64,000 nucleotides of DNA. Source: Haloplanus sp. HW8-1. Lineage in GTDB: Archaea; Halobacteriota; Halobacteria; Halobacteriales; Haloferacaceae. Below the pieces are notes generated by a model. It was not told the origin of the DNA. It worked only from the letters and a program-made list of their open reading frames with translations, and made no database searches. How positions within the stretch are numbered: the first letter of the stretch is position 1; every line of letters begins with the position of its first letter. The stretch is from the NCBI RefSeq assembly GCF_023703795.1, contig NZ_CP098519.1, forward strand, positions 28,229 through 92,228, written 5' to 3'. Both the position numbers and the translations under genes were made by a program. Shown one piece after another: positions 34,282 through 42,888 of the stretch.

Positions 34282-34968
34282 ATGAACGGGAATGTACCTG
34301 TAGCAAGTTCGGAATCGGTTCCAGTAGCATCGGCCGCTCAGTCTCACCAAGCCACAGTCGAATACGTCGGCTTCCGCGTCGACGGCCAAGCCGTCGTGCT
34401 GAACCTCTCGGAGCATCGGCGACTCTCCCTCGAGCGCAGTCTGGACCTCGTCAACCACAGTCCGAGCGGGTTCGAGTGGGGGTACACCGGTAGCGGGCCC
34501 GCCCAGCTCGCGTGCGCACTCCTGCTCGACTACTACGACGACGAGCAGTTCGCCCGTGAGCACTACATCGCGTTCCGGAATCAGGTGGTCTCACAGTTGG
34601 AGTGCGACGGTGCAGCGGCGTGCTGGCACCTCACCGGCGAGGAGATCGACACCGCGATGGCGACCCTTACCGACGACGTCGTCGCGCTCCCCGACGGTGG
34701 ACGGCCGTCACCGACGCTCCCCGAGAACTGGCGAACCGTCTCTCGCCCGGACCGGCGGGTCTTCCAGCGCGCTGATCGCGACCACTACATCGTACTCGGG
34801 GATGGGAGCGACGAGTGGCTGGTCGTACTCTGCAGCCAAGGCGACCGGGCATATCCTGCCCCGCTCGTACATCGGACGGTTGCCGAAGAGGCTGACGTGG
34901 AACGGGTAATCCGGGAACTCGCCGAAGAAAGCAACGGCCTCATCGAGCCCCGGGAGGGGGAGCACTGA
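34282..34968 (+). CDS. DUF6166-like protein
   Basis: A 228-residue protein with the segment GFEWGYTGSGPAQLACALLL typical of DUF6166, followed by FAREHYIAFRNQVVSQL and a W-L-T-xEE motif (CWHLTGEEI). The C-terminal half (PENWRTVSRPDRRVFQRADRD) is a further domain. Function unknown; the family is common on haloarchaeal and bacterial mobile elements. Its stop overlaps the ATG of a 41-residue gene. Confidence 0.7.
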   Translation: MNGNVPVASSESVPVASAAQSHQATVEYVGFRVDGQAVVLNLSEHRRLSLERSLDLVNHSPSGFEWGYTGSGPAQLACALLLDYYDDEQFAREHYIAFRNQVVSQLECDGAAACWHLTGEEIDTAMATLTDDVVALPDGGRPSPTLPENWRTVSRPDRRVFQRADRDHYIVLGDGSDEWLVVLCSQGDRAYPAPLVHRTVAEEADVERVIRELAEESNGLIEPREGEH

Positions 34969-35093
34969 TGGAGACACTTCGGCTGGCGCGAGCCACCCAC
35001 CAGCTCCTCGAACGTGTCGAGGCGCTCGAGAAAATCGGGCGCGAACTGGAGCGATACAACGACCGACAGGAGCGCACCGACGGAGACACCTGA
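34968..35093 (+). CDS. 41-residue coiled-coil micro-protein
   Basis: A short frame beginning at the ATG that overlaps the DUF6166-like stop (TGATG). It encodes a single amphipathic charged helix (THQLLERVEALEKIGREL). The overlap and helix pattern make real translation plausible; function unknown. Confidence 0.5.
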   Translation: METLRLARATHQLLERVEALEKIGRELERYNDRQERTDGDT

Positions 35094-35145
35094 GGATGTG
35101 AGGACACGCTCCAGGTCGAGTGGTAGTTCGTGAGACGTTGTTTTT

Positions 35146-35171
35146 GCGCCCGGGAGAGGGGCGCAGGGCGC
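35146..35171 (+). promoter_or_regulatory. Leader hairpin of the GANAGGGGTGC family
   Basis: Stem GCGCCC/GGGCGC with loop GGGAGAGGGGCGCA, directly after GTTTTT. It ends 51 nt before the ATG at 35223. Confidence 0.62.
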
Positions 35172-35222
35172 GAGACGATGCAGTCGCACGTCGACGAGGA
35201 TTCCTGAAGTGAGGTGACTGAG

Positions 35223-36383
35223 ATGAAAGATCCAGAGTCCAGAACCATCTTCGCTGGCGTCGATGGACGTACCGACACCGAACTACCAGAGTGGTACCGA
35301 GAGCGACACGGGGATGCAGACCCTGTGACCTTCGCCGAGGCGATTCGCGATCTTCCGCAGGCCGTCGAGACGACCGTGGCGTACCAGAATCCGTACACCG
35401 ACGAGTGGGTCAAGACGGAGCGGTTCAACGCGCTCGTCGAGCCGAGTCGGGCTCAGGAGCAGGCCCGAGATGAGGACGCGGACACGGACCCGTTGTTCCA
35501 CGTTCCCACTGACAGCTACTCGATCATCAATCCGGTCGACGTCTACGGGCCGCTGGAGGAGGTCCTCCGCGAGGAGACCATCGACGGGACCCCGCTGGGC
35601 GAGGTGATGTTCGGCGAGATTCGGCGCTACCGGGGCGGCGGCGAAGTCCATATAGACATCATGTTCGACGGCCTCGAGGTGCGCCTTCCCGGTCGGTCGG
35701 ACCCGATTACGATGGGCGTCACGTCGGGCTACGACTTCTTCGGCGAGCACGCCGTCTACGTGGAGGGGTTCGCTCAGGATGGCTACTGCTCGAACACGAT
35801 GCGCTCGCTCACCGACAAGGAGGTCATCAAACACGTCGGCGACGTCCGGAACTTCCGGACCTGGTGGGAGGAACTGCTCGCACAGGTCGAACTCGTCGCC
35901 GATGACCTCTTCGAGTTCATCCGGGACGCCCAGGATATCGAACTCGACTTCTCCGAACTCCCGTTCACCGTCACGGAGTTCTACACCCTGCTGGGGTTCC
36001 CGGACTACCTGGCCGAGCGTGCCGCCGGCGATGCAGAAGCCAATGCGGCGTCCCCCTTCGAGATCGATATGTGGACGCTGCATTCCGGCGCGACGTACGC
36101 CCTCACCCACTTCTTCAAAGGGAAAGAGGGGGCATCCCTCGATCAGTACGTCCGCATCGCCAACGACATCCTGTTCAATCCGGAAGGCACGATCGAGCGC
36201 GTCGAGCAGGCCTACGAGCAGCAGCTAGAGGCGGACGGTGACGACGGGTCACAGGCGTCGCTGGCCGGCGAACGAGCGCTGGCGAGCATCGAGCGCGTCA
36301 GCGACGACCTGCAGGAGAAAGTCGAGCAGTTCGAAGAACGCGAGGACGCGCTACGTGAGCGGTTCCAAGAGGCGATGGGCTAA
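35223..36383 (+). CDS. Conserved plasmid protein (possibly DUF932-like)
   Basis: 386 residues. The middle (LGEVMFGEIRRYRGGGEVHI, then MFDGLEVRLPG, then TSGYDFFGEHAVYVEGFAQDGYC) loosely resembles DUF932 plasmid/phage proteins, which are of unknown function. The C-terminus is a long coiled coil (SDDLQEKVEQFEEREDALRE). The start was taken at ATG 35223 rather than the in-frame GTG at 35214. Such proteins are frequent on haloarchaeal plasmids near ArdC-like genes. Confidence 0.6.
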   Translation: MKDPESRTIFAGVDGRTDTELPEWYRERHGDADPVTFAEAIRDLPQAVETTVAYQNPYTDEWVKTERFNALVEPSRAQEQARDEDADTDPLFHVPTDSYSIINPVDVYGPLEEVLREETIDGTPLGEVMFGEIRRYRGGGEVHIDIMFDGLEVRLPGRSDPITMGVTSGYDFFGEHAVYVEGFAQDGYCSNTMRSLTDKEVIKHVGDVRNFRTWWEELLAQVELVADDLFEFIRDAQDIELDFSELPFTVTEFYTLLGFPDYLAERAAGDAEANAASPFEIDMWTLHSGATYALTHFFKGKEGASLDQYVRIANDILFNPEGTIERVEQAYEQQLEADGDDGSQASLAGERALASIERVSDDLQEKVEQFEEREDALRERFQEAMG

Positions 36384-36480
36384 GAGCAGTCGGCGAGAAA
36401 ATTCGCCAGGCGTGCTTCCGTTCTAGCGGCTGGAATCCACTGCTGACAGTATTAAGTGAGTAGGGGCGTACCCAGAGACC

Positions 36481-36792
36481 ATGTCTATTGAGCATAATCC
36501 GACTCTCGACGCGCGAGAGCCACAGCAGGGGGATATAGAGACTTTTGAAGAGTTGGAGTCTGGTGACTCGGTCAAATTCTTTGAGTGGCCCGTCGAGCCG
36601 TTGACTGTCATCGGCTGGGAAGAAGACGACAAAGTCGGGGAGCGGGTAAGAGTAGAAGCAGAAGGCGGCGAGTCGTTTCTATATCAGGTAAACGGTCACC
36701 TCTGGCATTACGTCCCTGAGGACGAGTTCGCCGGCGAGAATAACCCGTACCCTGTTCAGGACCTCGTTTTGCTCGAATCCTCGGAAGCCTGA
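36481..36792 (+). CDS. Small hypothetical protein
   Basis: 103 residues, beta-rich acidic protein (LESGDSVKFFEWPVEPLTVIGW). No recognised family and no leader hairpin. Confidence 0.5.
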   Translation: MSIEHNPTLDAREPQQGDIETFEELESGDSVKFFEWPVEPLTVIGWEEDDKVGERVRVEAEGGESFLYQVNGHLWHYVPEDEFAGENNPYPVQDLVLLESSEA

Positions 36793-36904
36793 CTGGGCTT
36801 CGAGACAGCGCGAATCCTGTCGTGAAGGCCTCTATTTTGGTGGTCCCATTCGCAGTGGGTGCACCTTCCCAAGATCTACTGCTTCAATTCTCTGCTGTTG
36901 CTCG

Positions 36905-36925
36905 TGCCCTCGATAGGTGGAGGCA
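36905..36925 (+). promoter_or_regulatory. Leader hairpin of the GANAGGGGTGC family (weak)
   Basis: Short stem TGCC/GGCA with loop CTCGATAGGTGGA after GTTGCTCG. It ends 6 nt before the ATG at 36932. A divergent member. Confidence 0.35.
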
Positions 36926-36931
36926 TCCGTT

Positions 36932-37153
36932 ATGGGTACTTCTACAGACGACTCAGAGGCGTCAGACGAATTTCCGCCTGAAAAACGGCTTGAAGCACCG
37001 AACACGCGCCTGATCAAGGCAGGGATCGAGACGATTCCGGATATGGAAACCCTCCAGGAGTGCGTTGCCTACGAGAACGCCCACCAGAATCGAACGCAGA
37101 TTCTGCGCCGGCTCAAGTGGAAGGCTGAAGAGCTACGTGAGGGCGAAGAGTAA
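36932..37153 (+). CDS. Small conserved hypothetical protein
   Basis: 73 residues: a flexible N-terminus then two helices (NTRLIKAGIETIPDMETLQE and AYENAHQNRTQILRRL). This pattern is common in small haloarchaeal proteins. Function unknown; the basic second helix may bind nucleic acid. Confidence 0.58.
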   Translation: MGTSTDDSEASDEFPPEKRLEAPNTRLIKAGIETIPDMETLQECVAYENAHQNRTQILRRLKWKAEELREGEE

Positions 37154-37162
37154 GTTCTGTTC

Positions 37163-37204
37163 TTAACCAACGCATTCCGCGTGGGTTTCCTGATTGTTGG
37201 TTAA
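37163..37204. repeat. TTAACCAAC palindromic element, copy 3
   Basis: Arms TTAACCAAC (37163-37171) and GTTGGTTAA (37196-37204), 42 bp. It ends just before the T-tract and hairpin of the next gene. Confidence 0.78.
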
Positions 37205-37227
37205 CTGCCTGAGTCTCGGTTTTTCGG

Positions 37228-37248
37228 GCCCCTGAATGGGTGCGGGGC
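37228..37248 (+). promoter_or_regulatory. Leader hairpin of the GANAGGGGTGC family
   Basis: Stem GCCCC/GGGGC with loop TGAATGGGTGC, preceded by GGTTTTTCG. It ends 28 nt before the ATG at 37277. Confidence 0.65.
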
Positions 37249-37276
37249 AGCCAGCAGCGGCCTCGCGAGCCTAATC

Positions 37277-38278
37277 ATGTCCCTCAAGCTGAGCTCCAGC
37301 GCCAGCACCGCCCGCGAAATCGCCGCCGCCAGACAGGCAGACTACGTGGCGTTTCTGCATCGAGCCCCGTTTGTCGTCGACGCTGTCGACCTCGGCTTCC
37401 TTCCCGGCTTTCGCGAGGATTGTGGGTATCAGGAGGCGCAGTATCAGAACCTTAGCCTCCCTGTCGGGATGCTCGACAACGATTTCCGGAATCCCGATCT
37501 GGAGCGGTTCGTCGACCGTTTCTTCGAGTACGAACCTCAGGTCGGGGTCATCGGGGACGTCGACGAAATCGACGACGTCGACGCCCACGTCGCTGCTGCT
37601 CGTGAGATCCAAGCGAGCTATCCAGAGGCCGAGCTCATCGTCGTTCCGAAGTCGCGGGCGGTGATCGACGCGATTCCCGAGACCCTCGTCCTCGGGTATT
37701 CACGAGGATACGCCGACCGCCTGGCCCACGAGTTCTCCGACCCTGCCGATTGGAGAGGGCGGCGCGTCCACATCCTCGGCGGGAGTCCGCCCAAGCAGCT
37801 CGATGCCATTCGGCAGCTGACCAGACCGACACTCACGGACGAGCCACCAGCCGACATCGTCGGCGTCGACTGGAACGGGCTGCATCGCGGCGCGCAGTTC
37901 GGTGAGTTCTGGACGGCCGACGGCTGGGACGACAGCGGTCGCGACGCCGACCACGTCACTGTCCGAAAGACGGTGCGCCACAGCCTCGCTCGCGTCCGTG
38001 AGTTTTGGAGGGCCCACGGAATCTGGCCCGAAACGACACCGCAAGACGAGGGGCTCAACGTCGAGTACGAGGGTCCGAGTCCTGCCGATCTCGAGGACGC
38101 TGCCTGTACCGAGTGCGGGACGAACGTCTGGCGAACTCGCCGCGGCCCGTACGTGGCCGAATACGATTCCGGCGCAATCTGTGGATACTGCAGCTACGAG
38201 TGCTACTTCAGCCACCGTCATCGGAATAACCTGGAGGAGATCGCCGGCGAGCAGAGCGTCTACCTCCCGCCGGCGTGA
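37277..38278 (+). CDS. DUF6610-like protein
   Basis: A 333-residue protein with VAFLHRAPFVVDAVDLGFLP and the GYQEAQYQNLSLPVGMLDND stretch, which I associate with DUF6610. The middle (AELIVVPKSRAVIDAIPETLVLGYSRGYA, DWRGRRVHILGGSPPKQ) looks like a TIM-barrel enzyme resembling tRNA-guanine transglycosylase-like folds; that is an inference. The C-terminus has cysteine pairs (CTEC, CGYC) for a zinc ribbon. No function is established. Confidence 0.65.
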   Translation: MSLKLSSSASTAREIAAARQADYVAFLHRAPFVVDAVDLGFLPGFREDCGYQEAQYQNLSLPVGMLDNDFRNPDLERFVDRFFEYEPQVGVIGDVDEIDDVDAHVAAAREIQASYPEAELIVVPKSRAVIDAIPETLVLGYSRGYADRLAHEFSDPADWRGRRVHILGGSPPKQLDAIRQLTRPTLTDEPPADIVGVDWNGLHRGAQFGEFWTADGWDDSGRDADHVTVRKTVRHSLARVREFWRAHGIWPETTPQDEGLNVEYEGPSPADLEDAACTECGTNVWRTRRGPYVAEYDSGAICGYCSYECYFSHRHRNNLEEIAGEQSVYLPPA

Positions 38279-38298
38279 CTTCGCGACCTGTTTTTCGT

Positions 38299-38318
38299 GC
38301 CCCAGAGAGGGCGAGGGC
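38299..38318 (+). promoter_or_regulatory. Leader hairpin of the GANAGGGGTGC family
   Basis: GCCC/GGGC around CAGAGAGGGCGA, preceded by TGTTTTTCG. An alternative pairing uses the inner GGGC. It ends 30 nt before the GTG at 38349. Confidence 0.55.
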
Positions 38319-38348
38319 TCCTTCGAAAGCTCTCAGAGGTGACTTCCA

Positions 38349-38696
38349 GTGAGTCAACAACAGAGTCCCGACAACGTCTCGATCGACGAGATCCCGGTCG
38401 ATATCGACAACACGCAATCAGCGAAAGTCGATTCCGCCGACGTCCCCGACGAAATCGAATCCATCACCCGTGGGCTCGCCGGTGAGCAGCCGCCGACGAA
38501 TCCCATAGTGGTTCTCAAGGCGGCCCGGTGGTGGTACATTCACGGCAAGGGCGGCACGGATCCCGCCTTCCAGTGGGCCATCGAGTGGGCGCGTCACCTT
38601 GCGACCGACACACCCAGTGACGTCGAGCGGTTCGACGAGTTCCTCGAGTACCTCGTCACGGTTGGCTTTGCGGACGAACGCCACGAGCTCCGCTGA
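38349..38696 (+). CDS. Small hypothetical protein
   Basis: 115 residues from GTG 38349. Flexible N-terminus, then a helical domain (NPIVVLKAARWWYIHGKGGT, FDEFLEYLVTVGFADERHEL). Found in the plasmid-cargo run; function unknown. Confidence 0.58.
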   Translation: MSQQQSPDNVSIDEIPVDIDNTQSAKVDSADVPDEIESITRGLAGEQPPTNPIVVLKAARWWYIHGKGGTDPAFQWAIEWARHLATDTPSDVERFDEFLEYLVTVGFADERHELR

Positions 38697-38716
38697 CCGG
38701 CAGAGCGGTTTTTGAA

Positions 38717-38736
38717 CGCCCCTGAGGGGTGCGGCG
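38717..38736 (+). promoter_or_regulatory. Leader hairpin of the GANAGGGGTGC family
   Basis: Stem CGCC/GGCG with loop CCTGAGGGGTGC, after GGTTTTTGAA. It ends 46 nt before the ATG at 38783. Confidence 0.58.
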
Positions 38737-38782
38737 CGGTCTAAACAGACGCAGTCGCCGTGAACTCGATTCGGTGAACACG

Positions 38783-39709
38783 ATGTCCACGACCAGAGAC
38801 TCGTCGGTCTCCTTCGACCAGACCGACACGCGATCAGACGAGATGAACAGTACCATCGAACAGTGGATCGACGACCTCGTCGCCGGCGTCGACGACGCGC
38901 AGGCCAGCGAAGAGTTCCAGGAGTGGCTCGACGTCCAGAGTCGCTTCCACGACTACTCCTACCGGAACACGCTCCTCATCAAGCGGCAGTGTCCCGAGGC
39001 GAGCCAGGTGGCGGGCTACCGGACGTGGCAGGAGGAGTTCGACCGTCACGTCACGGAGGGTGAGTCGGCCATCTGGATCTGGGCGCCGATCATCACCAAG
39101 CAGTGCCCGGAGTGCGAGAATTCGCCGAGCTATCACGAGGATAGTGACTGTGACTACGATGAGACGTCGCCCGAGGAGTGGTCCGAGGGCCTGGTCGGGT
39201 TCAAGCCCGCGCCGGTGTTCGATGTCTCCCAGACCGAGGGCGAACCGCTTCCCGACCTAGACACTGAAGCGACTGGGGACGCCGGCGATCTCGTCGAGCA
39301 GTTGACTGACGCCGCTGACGACCTCGGCGTGACGGTGCGGATCGTTCCAGCCGAGGAGTGGACCCACGGCGAGGCGAAGGGCATCTGCGAGCAGCTGAGT
39401 CTCGTCGACGTTCAGCCGCTCGTCGAGGTACGTGATCGGGAGAACGAGGCCGACCTCGCGCGAACGCTGATTCACGAGTACGCTCACGCCCTGCTCCACT
39501 TCGACGTCGACGACGACACCGAACGGGCGAAACGCGAGGTCGAGGCCGAAGCCGTCGCGTACGTCGTCGGGCGCTACTGCGGGATCGATACCAGCGGGTC
39601 AGCGTTCTACCTCGCTGCGTGGGAGTCGGATAACCCCGAGGTCGTTCGCGAGCGGCTTGGACGTATCAGTTCCACAGCAGAGGAGCTCATCGACGTGCTC
39701 GGAACCTGA
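38783..39709 (+). CDS. ArdC-like anti-restriction protein with zincin domain
   Basis: 308 residues. The N-terminal domain (FQEWLDVQSRFHDYSYRNTLLI) matches the ssDNA-binding ArdC N-domain. The C-terminal domain has a metallopeptidase motif HEYAHALLHF (about residues 233-242) and the glutamate helix REVEAEAVAYVVGRYCG. ArdC-type proteins protect incoming plasmid DNA from host restriction during conjugation. An insertion with CPEC and Cys-rich residues (about 111-130) may bind zinc. The broken duplicate of its 3' end at 54541-54672 lies on the far side of the potassium island. Confidence 0.82.
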   Translation: MSTTRDSSVSFDQTDTRSDEMNSTIEQWIDDLVAGVDDAQASEEFQEWLDVQSRFHDYSYRNTLLIKRQCPEASQVAGYRTWQEEFDRHVTEGESAIWIWAPIITKQCPECENSPSYHEDSDCDYDETSPEEWSEGLVGFKPAPVFDVSQTEGEPLPDLDTEATGDAGDLVEQLTDAADDLGVTVRIVPAEEWTHGEAKGICEQLSLVDVQPLVEVRDRENEADLARTLIHEYAHALLHFDVDDDTERAKREVEAEAVAYVVGRYCGIDTSGSAFYLAAWESDNPEVVRERLGRISSTAEELIDVLGT

Positions 39710-39871
39710 GTTGCCGCAGTGAGAAAGAGTTGGAATGATAGATAGGAGCGGTTTAAAACGGCCTCCATTACGCATCAGGATCGGTCCCAGAATACTGGTG
39801 GAGAGAACTCTGTTAGTGTGCTACCGCTCCAAGTTCTATATAGTAACCACCCAACTTTCTATTGGAGACCG

Positions 39872-40087
39872 ATGAAGGAAGTGACTGATACGAAGATATA
39901 TGCGTACTCAACCGAAGTGACCGTGGAGATCATGGGCGTCGATAGCCACGGAGACTTTGCTATCGTCTCCTATCAGTTCAGTTTCGATAACGATCAGACG
40001 ACACTACGGGTGAAAGGAGATATCGACCCACAACACGAATCATATGTAGAATCCGCTCTCGAAGAGGCTGGTTATACACTCGTTTGA
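39872..40087 (+). CDS. Small hypothetical protein
   Basis: 71 residues from ATG 39872, probably beta-rich (AYSTEVTVEIMGVDSHGDFAIVSY). No family recognised. It marks the left edge of the potassium island. Confidence 0.4.
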   Translation: MKEVTDTKIYAYSTEVTVEIMGVDSHGDFAIVSYQFSFDNDQTTLRVKGDIDPQHESYVESALEEAGYTLV

Positions 40088-40164
40088 TCCGAACCATACA
40101 TCGAATTCGAAACCTGATCGAAGTTCCGATAACCATCTCCTGATGGTTTAATGGAGCGGACCTT

Positions 40165-41811
40165 ATGACCGTCAGTATGGATAAATGGCAGCGACGGACA
40201 GTCTATTATTCACTCCTTCTCATCGGAGTGATGCTTGTTTACACGGTTCTCTATCATAACGGAATGCGAATCTACGAGGGAGAGAATCTCACCTTCCTCC
40301 ATTCCCTGCAGGTTGTCGTCGAGACGTTCACCACGACCGGGTTCGGGTCGGATGCACCGTGGGACAGCCCAGAGATGAACGCACTTGTTATCGTCATGGA
40401 CCTCACAGGTGTAGTCCTCATTTTTATGGCCCTGCCAGTGTTGGCATTCCCGTTGCTCGAAGATATCCTGTCGACGACCGTCCCAAAATCGGTCGATAAC
40501 GGGCTCGATGACCACGTCGTCATCTGTTCCTATACTCCCCGAGCGGAGGCGCTCATCTCCGAACTTGAATCCTGGGACGTAGACTACGTTATCGTCGAGC
40601 CGGACCGTGACCGTGCGACCGAGATCTACGAAGATGATTATCACGTCATCCATGAGGATCCCGAATCGGTGACTGGCCTCAAACAAGCAGAACTCACATC
40701 GGCTCGGGCACTCGTCGCCGACGTTTCCGATCAAATAGACGCAAGTATCGTCTTGACCGCTCAGGAAGTCGCCGATGATGTTCCGATTATCAGTGTCGTT
40801 GAGGAACCTGATCGAACGGCATATCACCAGCTCGCAGGTGCTGACGAGGTGCTCTCTCCACGACCGCTACTCGGCGAAAGTCTCGCGTCGAAAGTAACGA
40901 CATCCATCACAGCCGATTTGGGGGAGGCAGTCGAGATCGGCGATGACTTCGAGATTGCGGAACTCCCGATCCATCGTGGCAGTCAACTCGTCGGCACAAC
41001 GCTCGCCGACAGCGGGATACGGGAGCAGTCCGGCGTCAACGTTATCGGGGCGTGGTTCCGTGGAGAATTTGAAACCCCACCATCTCCGGACGCAACGCTC
41101 ACGAATGGTACAGTGCTCCTCGTCACAGGCCGCGAGGAGCAACTCGAACAACTCAAAGAACTCACGCTCTCAGAGGTTCGACATTTCGATCGTGGACGGA
41201 CCATCGTTATCGGATACGGACAGGTCGGCCGCACGATCACCAATGCCCTCGATGAAGCCGACCTGCCGTACACCGTGGTCGACCAGACGGAGATGGAGGA
41301 TGTCGACGTCGTCGGTGACGCTATTGAGCCGGAGACGCTTCAAGAGGCGGGAATAAACGATGCCAGATCGGTGATTCTTGCGCTCCCCGATGACACGACT
41401 ACCGAATTTGCGACGCTGGTAATCCGGGATGTGAGCCCCCAGACGGAGATCATCGCCAGGGTTGAGGAGACTGAGAGTGTCCAGAAGATGTACCGGGCCG
41501 GCGCCGACTATGTCCTGTCGCTGGCCACCGTCAGCGGCCGAATGATTGCGTCGACAATACTCGAAAACGAAGACGTCCTCTCGTTGGATCAGCATGTGGA
41601 GGTGGTCCGCACGCACGCACCAGAACTGGTCGGGCGAACAATTGGCGACGCTCTAGTGCGATCGAAGACAGGTTGTACCGTCGTCGGGGTTGAGCGTGAC
41701 GGTGGCGTTATTACCGACGTGGGACCAAATCACAGAGTCGAGTCGGGCGATGAACTCATCATCGCAGGTACTGACGAGGGAATTCGACGGTTCAACGAGC
41801 AAATGACGTGA
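40165..41811 (+). CDS. RCK-gated potassium channel 1
   Basis: 548 residues. Two transmembrane helices (about 13-30 and 70-95) flank a pore loop with selectivity filter TTTGFGSD, a variant of T-V-G-Y-G-D. Two RCK (TrkA-N/TrkA-C) units follow: VVICSYTPRAEALISEL with TrkA-C near GSQLVGTTLADSGIREQSG, then IVIGYGQVGRTI (GxGxxG nucleotide motif) with TrkA-C near PELVGRTIGDALVRSKTG. The first unit's nucleotide site (CSYTPR) is degenerate. It would open or close a K+ conductance in response to ligand binding in the RCK rings. In the salt-in strategy of haloarchaea this tunes the molar cytoplasmic K+. Its paralogue is at 42889. Confidence 0.85.
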   Translation: MTVSMDKWQRRTVYYSLLLIGVMLVYTVLYHNGMRIYEGENLTFLHSLQVVVETFTTTGFGSDAPWDSPEMNALVIVMDLTGVVLIFMALPVLAFPLLEDILSTTVPKSVDNGLDDHVVICSYTPRAEALISELESWDVDYVIVEPDRDRATEIYEDDYHVIHEDPESVTGLKQAELTSARALVADVSDQIDASIVLTAQEVADDVPIISVVEEPDRTAYHQLAGADEVLSPRPLLGESLASKVTTSITADLGEAVEIGDDFEIAELPIHRGSQLVGTTLADSGIREQSGVNVIGAWFRGEFETPPSPDATLTNGTVLLVTGREEQLEQLKELTLSEVRHFDRGRTIVIGYGQVGRTITNALDEADLPYTVVDQTEMEDVDVVGDAIEPETLQEAGINDARSVILALPDDTTTEFATLVIRDVSPQTEIIARVEETESVQKMYRAGADYVLSLATVSGRMIASTILENEDVLSLDQHVEVVRTHAPELVGRTIGDALVRSKTGCTVVGVERDGGVITDVGPNHRVESGDELIIAGTDEGIRRFNEQMT

Positions 41812-41856
41812 AGAGCGAATAAGTGCGAACCACACTAACCATCGAATCAAACGCAT

Positions 41857-42780
41857 ATGCATCCGTATATACGCGAATATTTCCGACGCCTCCGTTTGCT
41901 CTCGTGGAACGAGCAAGAGCAGCGGTTACGCGCATTTCTTCGCGTGTACGTGTTCGTGATGGCCTACGCCATCGTCTTCATCTCACTTCCACTCCTCGTC
42001 TCACCATCAGGAAATGAATTTTTCCGCTCAGCTCTTCTCCGGCTCCTCTTGCTTTTTTTCACGGTCGGACTTATCATTGGGGCAGCGGTCTATCTGGATA
42101 AACGACCTGTTCGGGGGTATGGCCTCGAAATATCCCGAGGATGGATGTTCGATCTTCTCGCAGGTGTTGTTATTGGAGGAATGATTCCCGCAGTAGCAGT
42201 GTCCCTCGGGGTCGTTGGTGGCTGGATTGCGGTCGTCGAACCACGATTTTCGCTGACAGCCAGCTACCTCCGGAAAATATGGCTAAGTGTCGTCACTATC
42301 ATAGGTATCGCGGTGGTCGAAGAACTCGTCTTTAGGGGATACGTACTCACAAACGCTATTGAGGGATTGGATCTGCGGTGGATGTCTGAGACGATGACGA
42401 TTGCCGTTGCGTGGAGTATATCAGCAGTGCTGTTTGCAATCACACATCCAGCTCCCACTCTCGTTGATGGACTTCACTTCCTGAGTGCGGGACTCTTGCT
42501 CGGGCTAGCATATCTCGCTTCGGGACAACTTGGCCTCCCGATCGGCATCCATGCCGGGTTTAATTTCGTCTCAGGTCACGTGTTTCCGATAGCATCCGAT
42601 CCATCGGTTACAGTCATTTCACTCTCCGTGAGTGGGCCTACATGGCTTACCGGCCAGTCCGGTCTCATCCAGACGGGACTCCTGATCCCAGCCGCCCTTG
42701 GGATGCTGGGGTTTCTCTGGTGGCGGACTGATAGGCTTGGTATTAGTCCGGATATCAGATCCAAACTCAAGAACAAGTGA
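41857..42780 (+). CDS. CPBP-family intramembrane metalloprotease
   Basis: 307 residues with about eight membrane helices. CPBP (Abi) motifs are present: EEL-FRG in VVEELVFRGYVL (about 147-158), FAITHPAPT with its His (about 193-201), and HAGFNF near the end (about 233-238). These proteins may cleave membrane or prenylated peptides; some protect against bacteriocin-like peptides. It sits between the two K+ channels, but a specific substrate cannot be seen. A hairpin resembling a mobile-element end follows its stop. Confidence 0.78.
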   Translation: MHPYIREYFRRLRLLSWNEQEQRLRAFLRVYVFVMAYAIVFISLPLLVSPSGNEFFRSALLRLLLLFFTVGLIIGAAVYLDKRPVRGYGLEISRGWMFDLLAGVVIGGMIPAVAVSLGVVGGWIAVVEPRFSLTASYLRKIWLSVVTIIGIAVVEELVFRGYVLTNAIEGLDLRWMSETMTIAVAWSISAVLFAITHPAPTLVDGLHFLSAGLLLGLAYLASGQLGLPIGIHAGFNFVSGHVFPIASDPSVTVISLSVSGPTWLTGQSGLIQTGLLIPAALGMLGFLWWRTDRLGISPDIRSKLKNK

Positions 42781-42783
42781 CCC

Positions 42784-42806
42784 GCCTCGGGGTCAAGCCC
42801 CGAGGC
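42784..42806 (+). repeat. 9-bp-stem hairpin with GGGGTCAAGCCCC core
   Basis: GCCTCGGGG-TCAAG-CCCCGAGGC directly follows the CPBP stop codon. The same GGGGTCAAGCCCC core occurs near the 3' end of the TnpB gene (57700-57712), so this may be a solo end of an IS200/IS605-type element, or simply a terminator. Confidence 0.45.
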
Positions 42807-42888
42807 ACTCGGCCTGTTCCGCCTGTAGACTCCAACGATATCAGGAATTCTTTTTGAGCCATGCCCGATAAGTTGGAGTCACTATACC

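Noticed and set aside
33627..34493. Plus-strand frame opposite the Mrr-like gene
   Set aside because: Shadow of the Mrr-like gene with biased composition; it also runs through a leader hairpin and into the DUF6166-like gene.
14132..38736. Leader hairpins as ordinary intrinsic terminators
   Set aside because: The T-tract lies before, not after, the hairpin, and hairpins sit close to the next start codon with a conserved loop, which a plain terminator does not need. The T-tracts alone may still terminate upstream transcripts.
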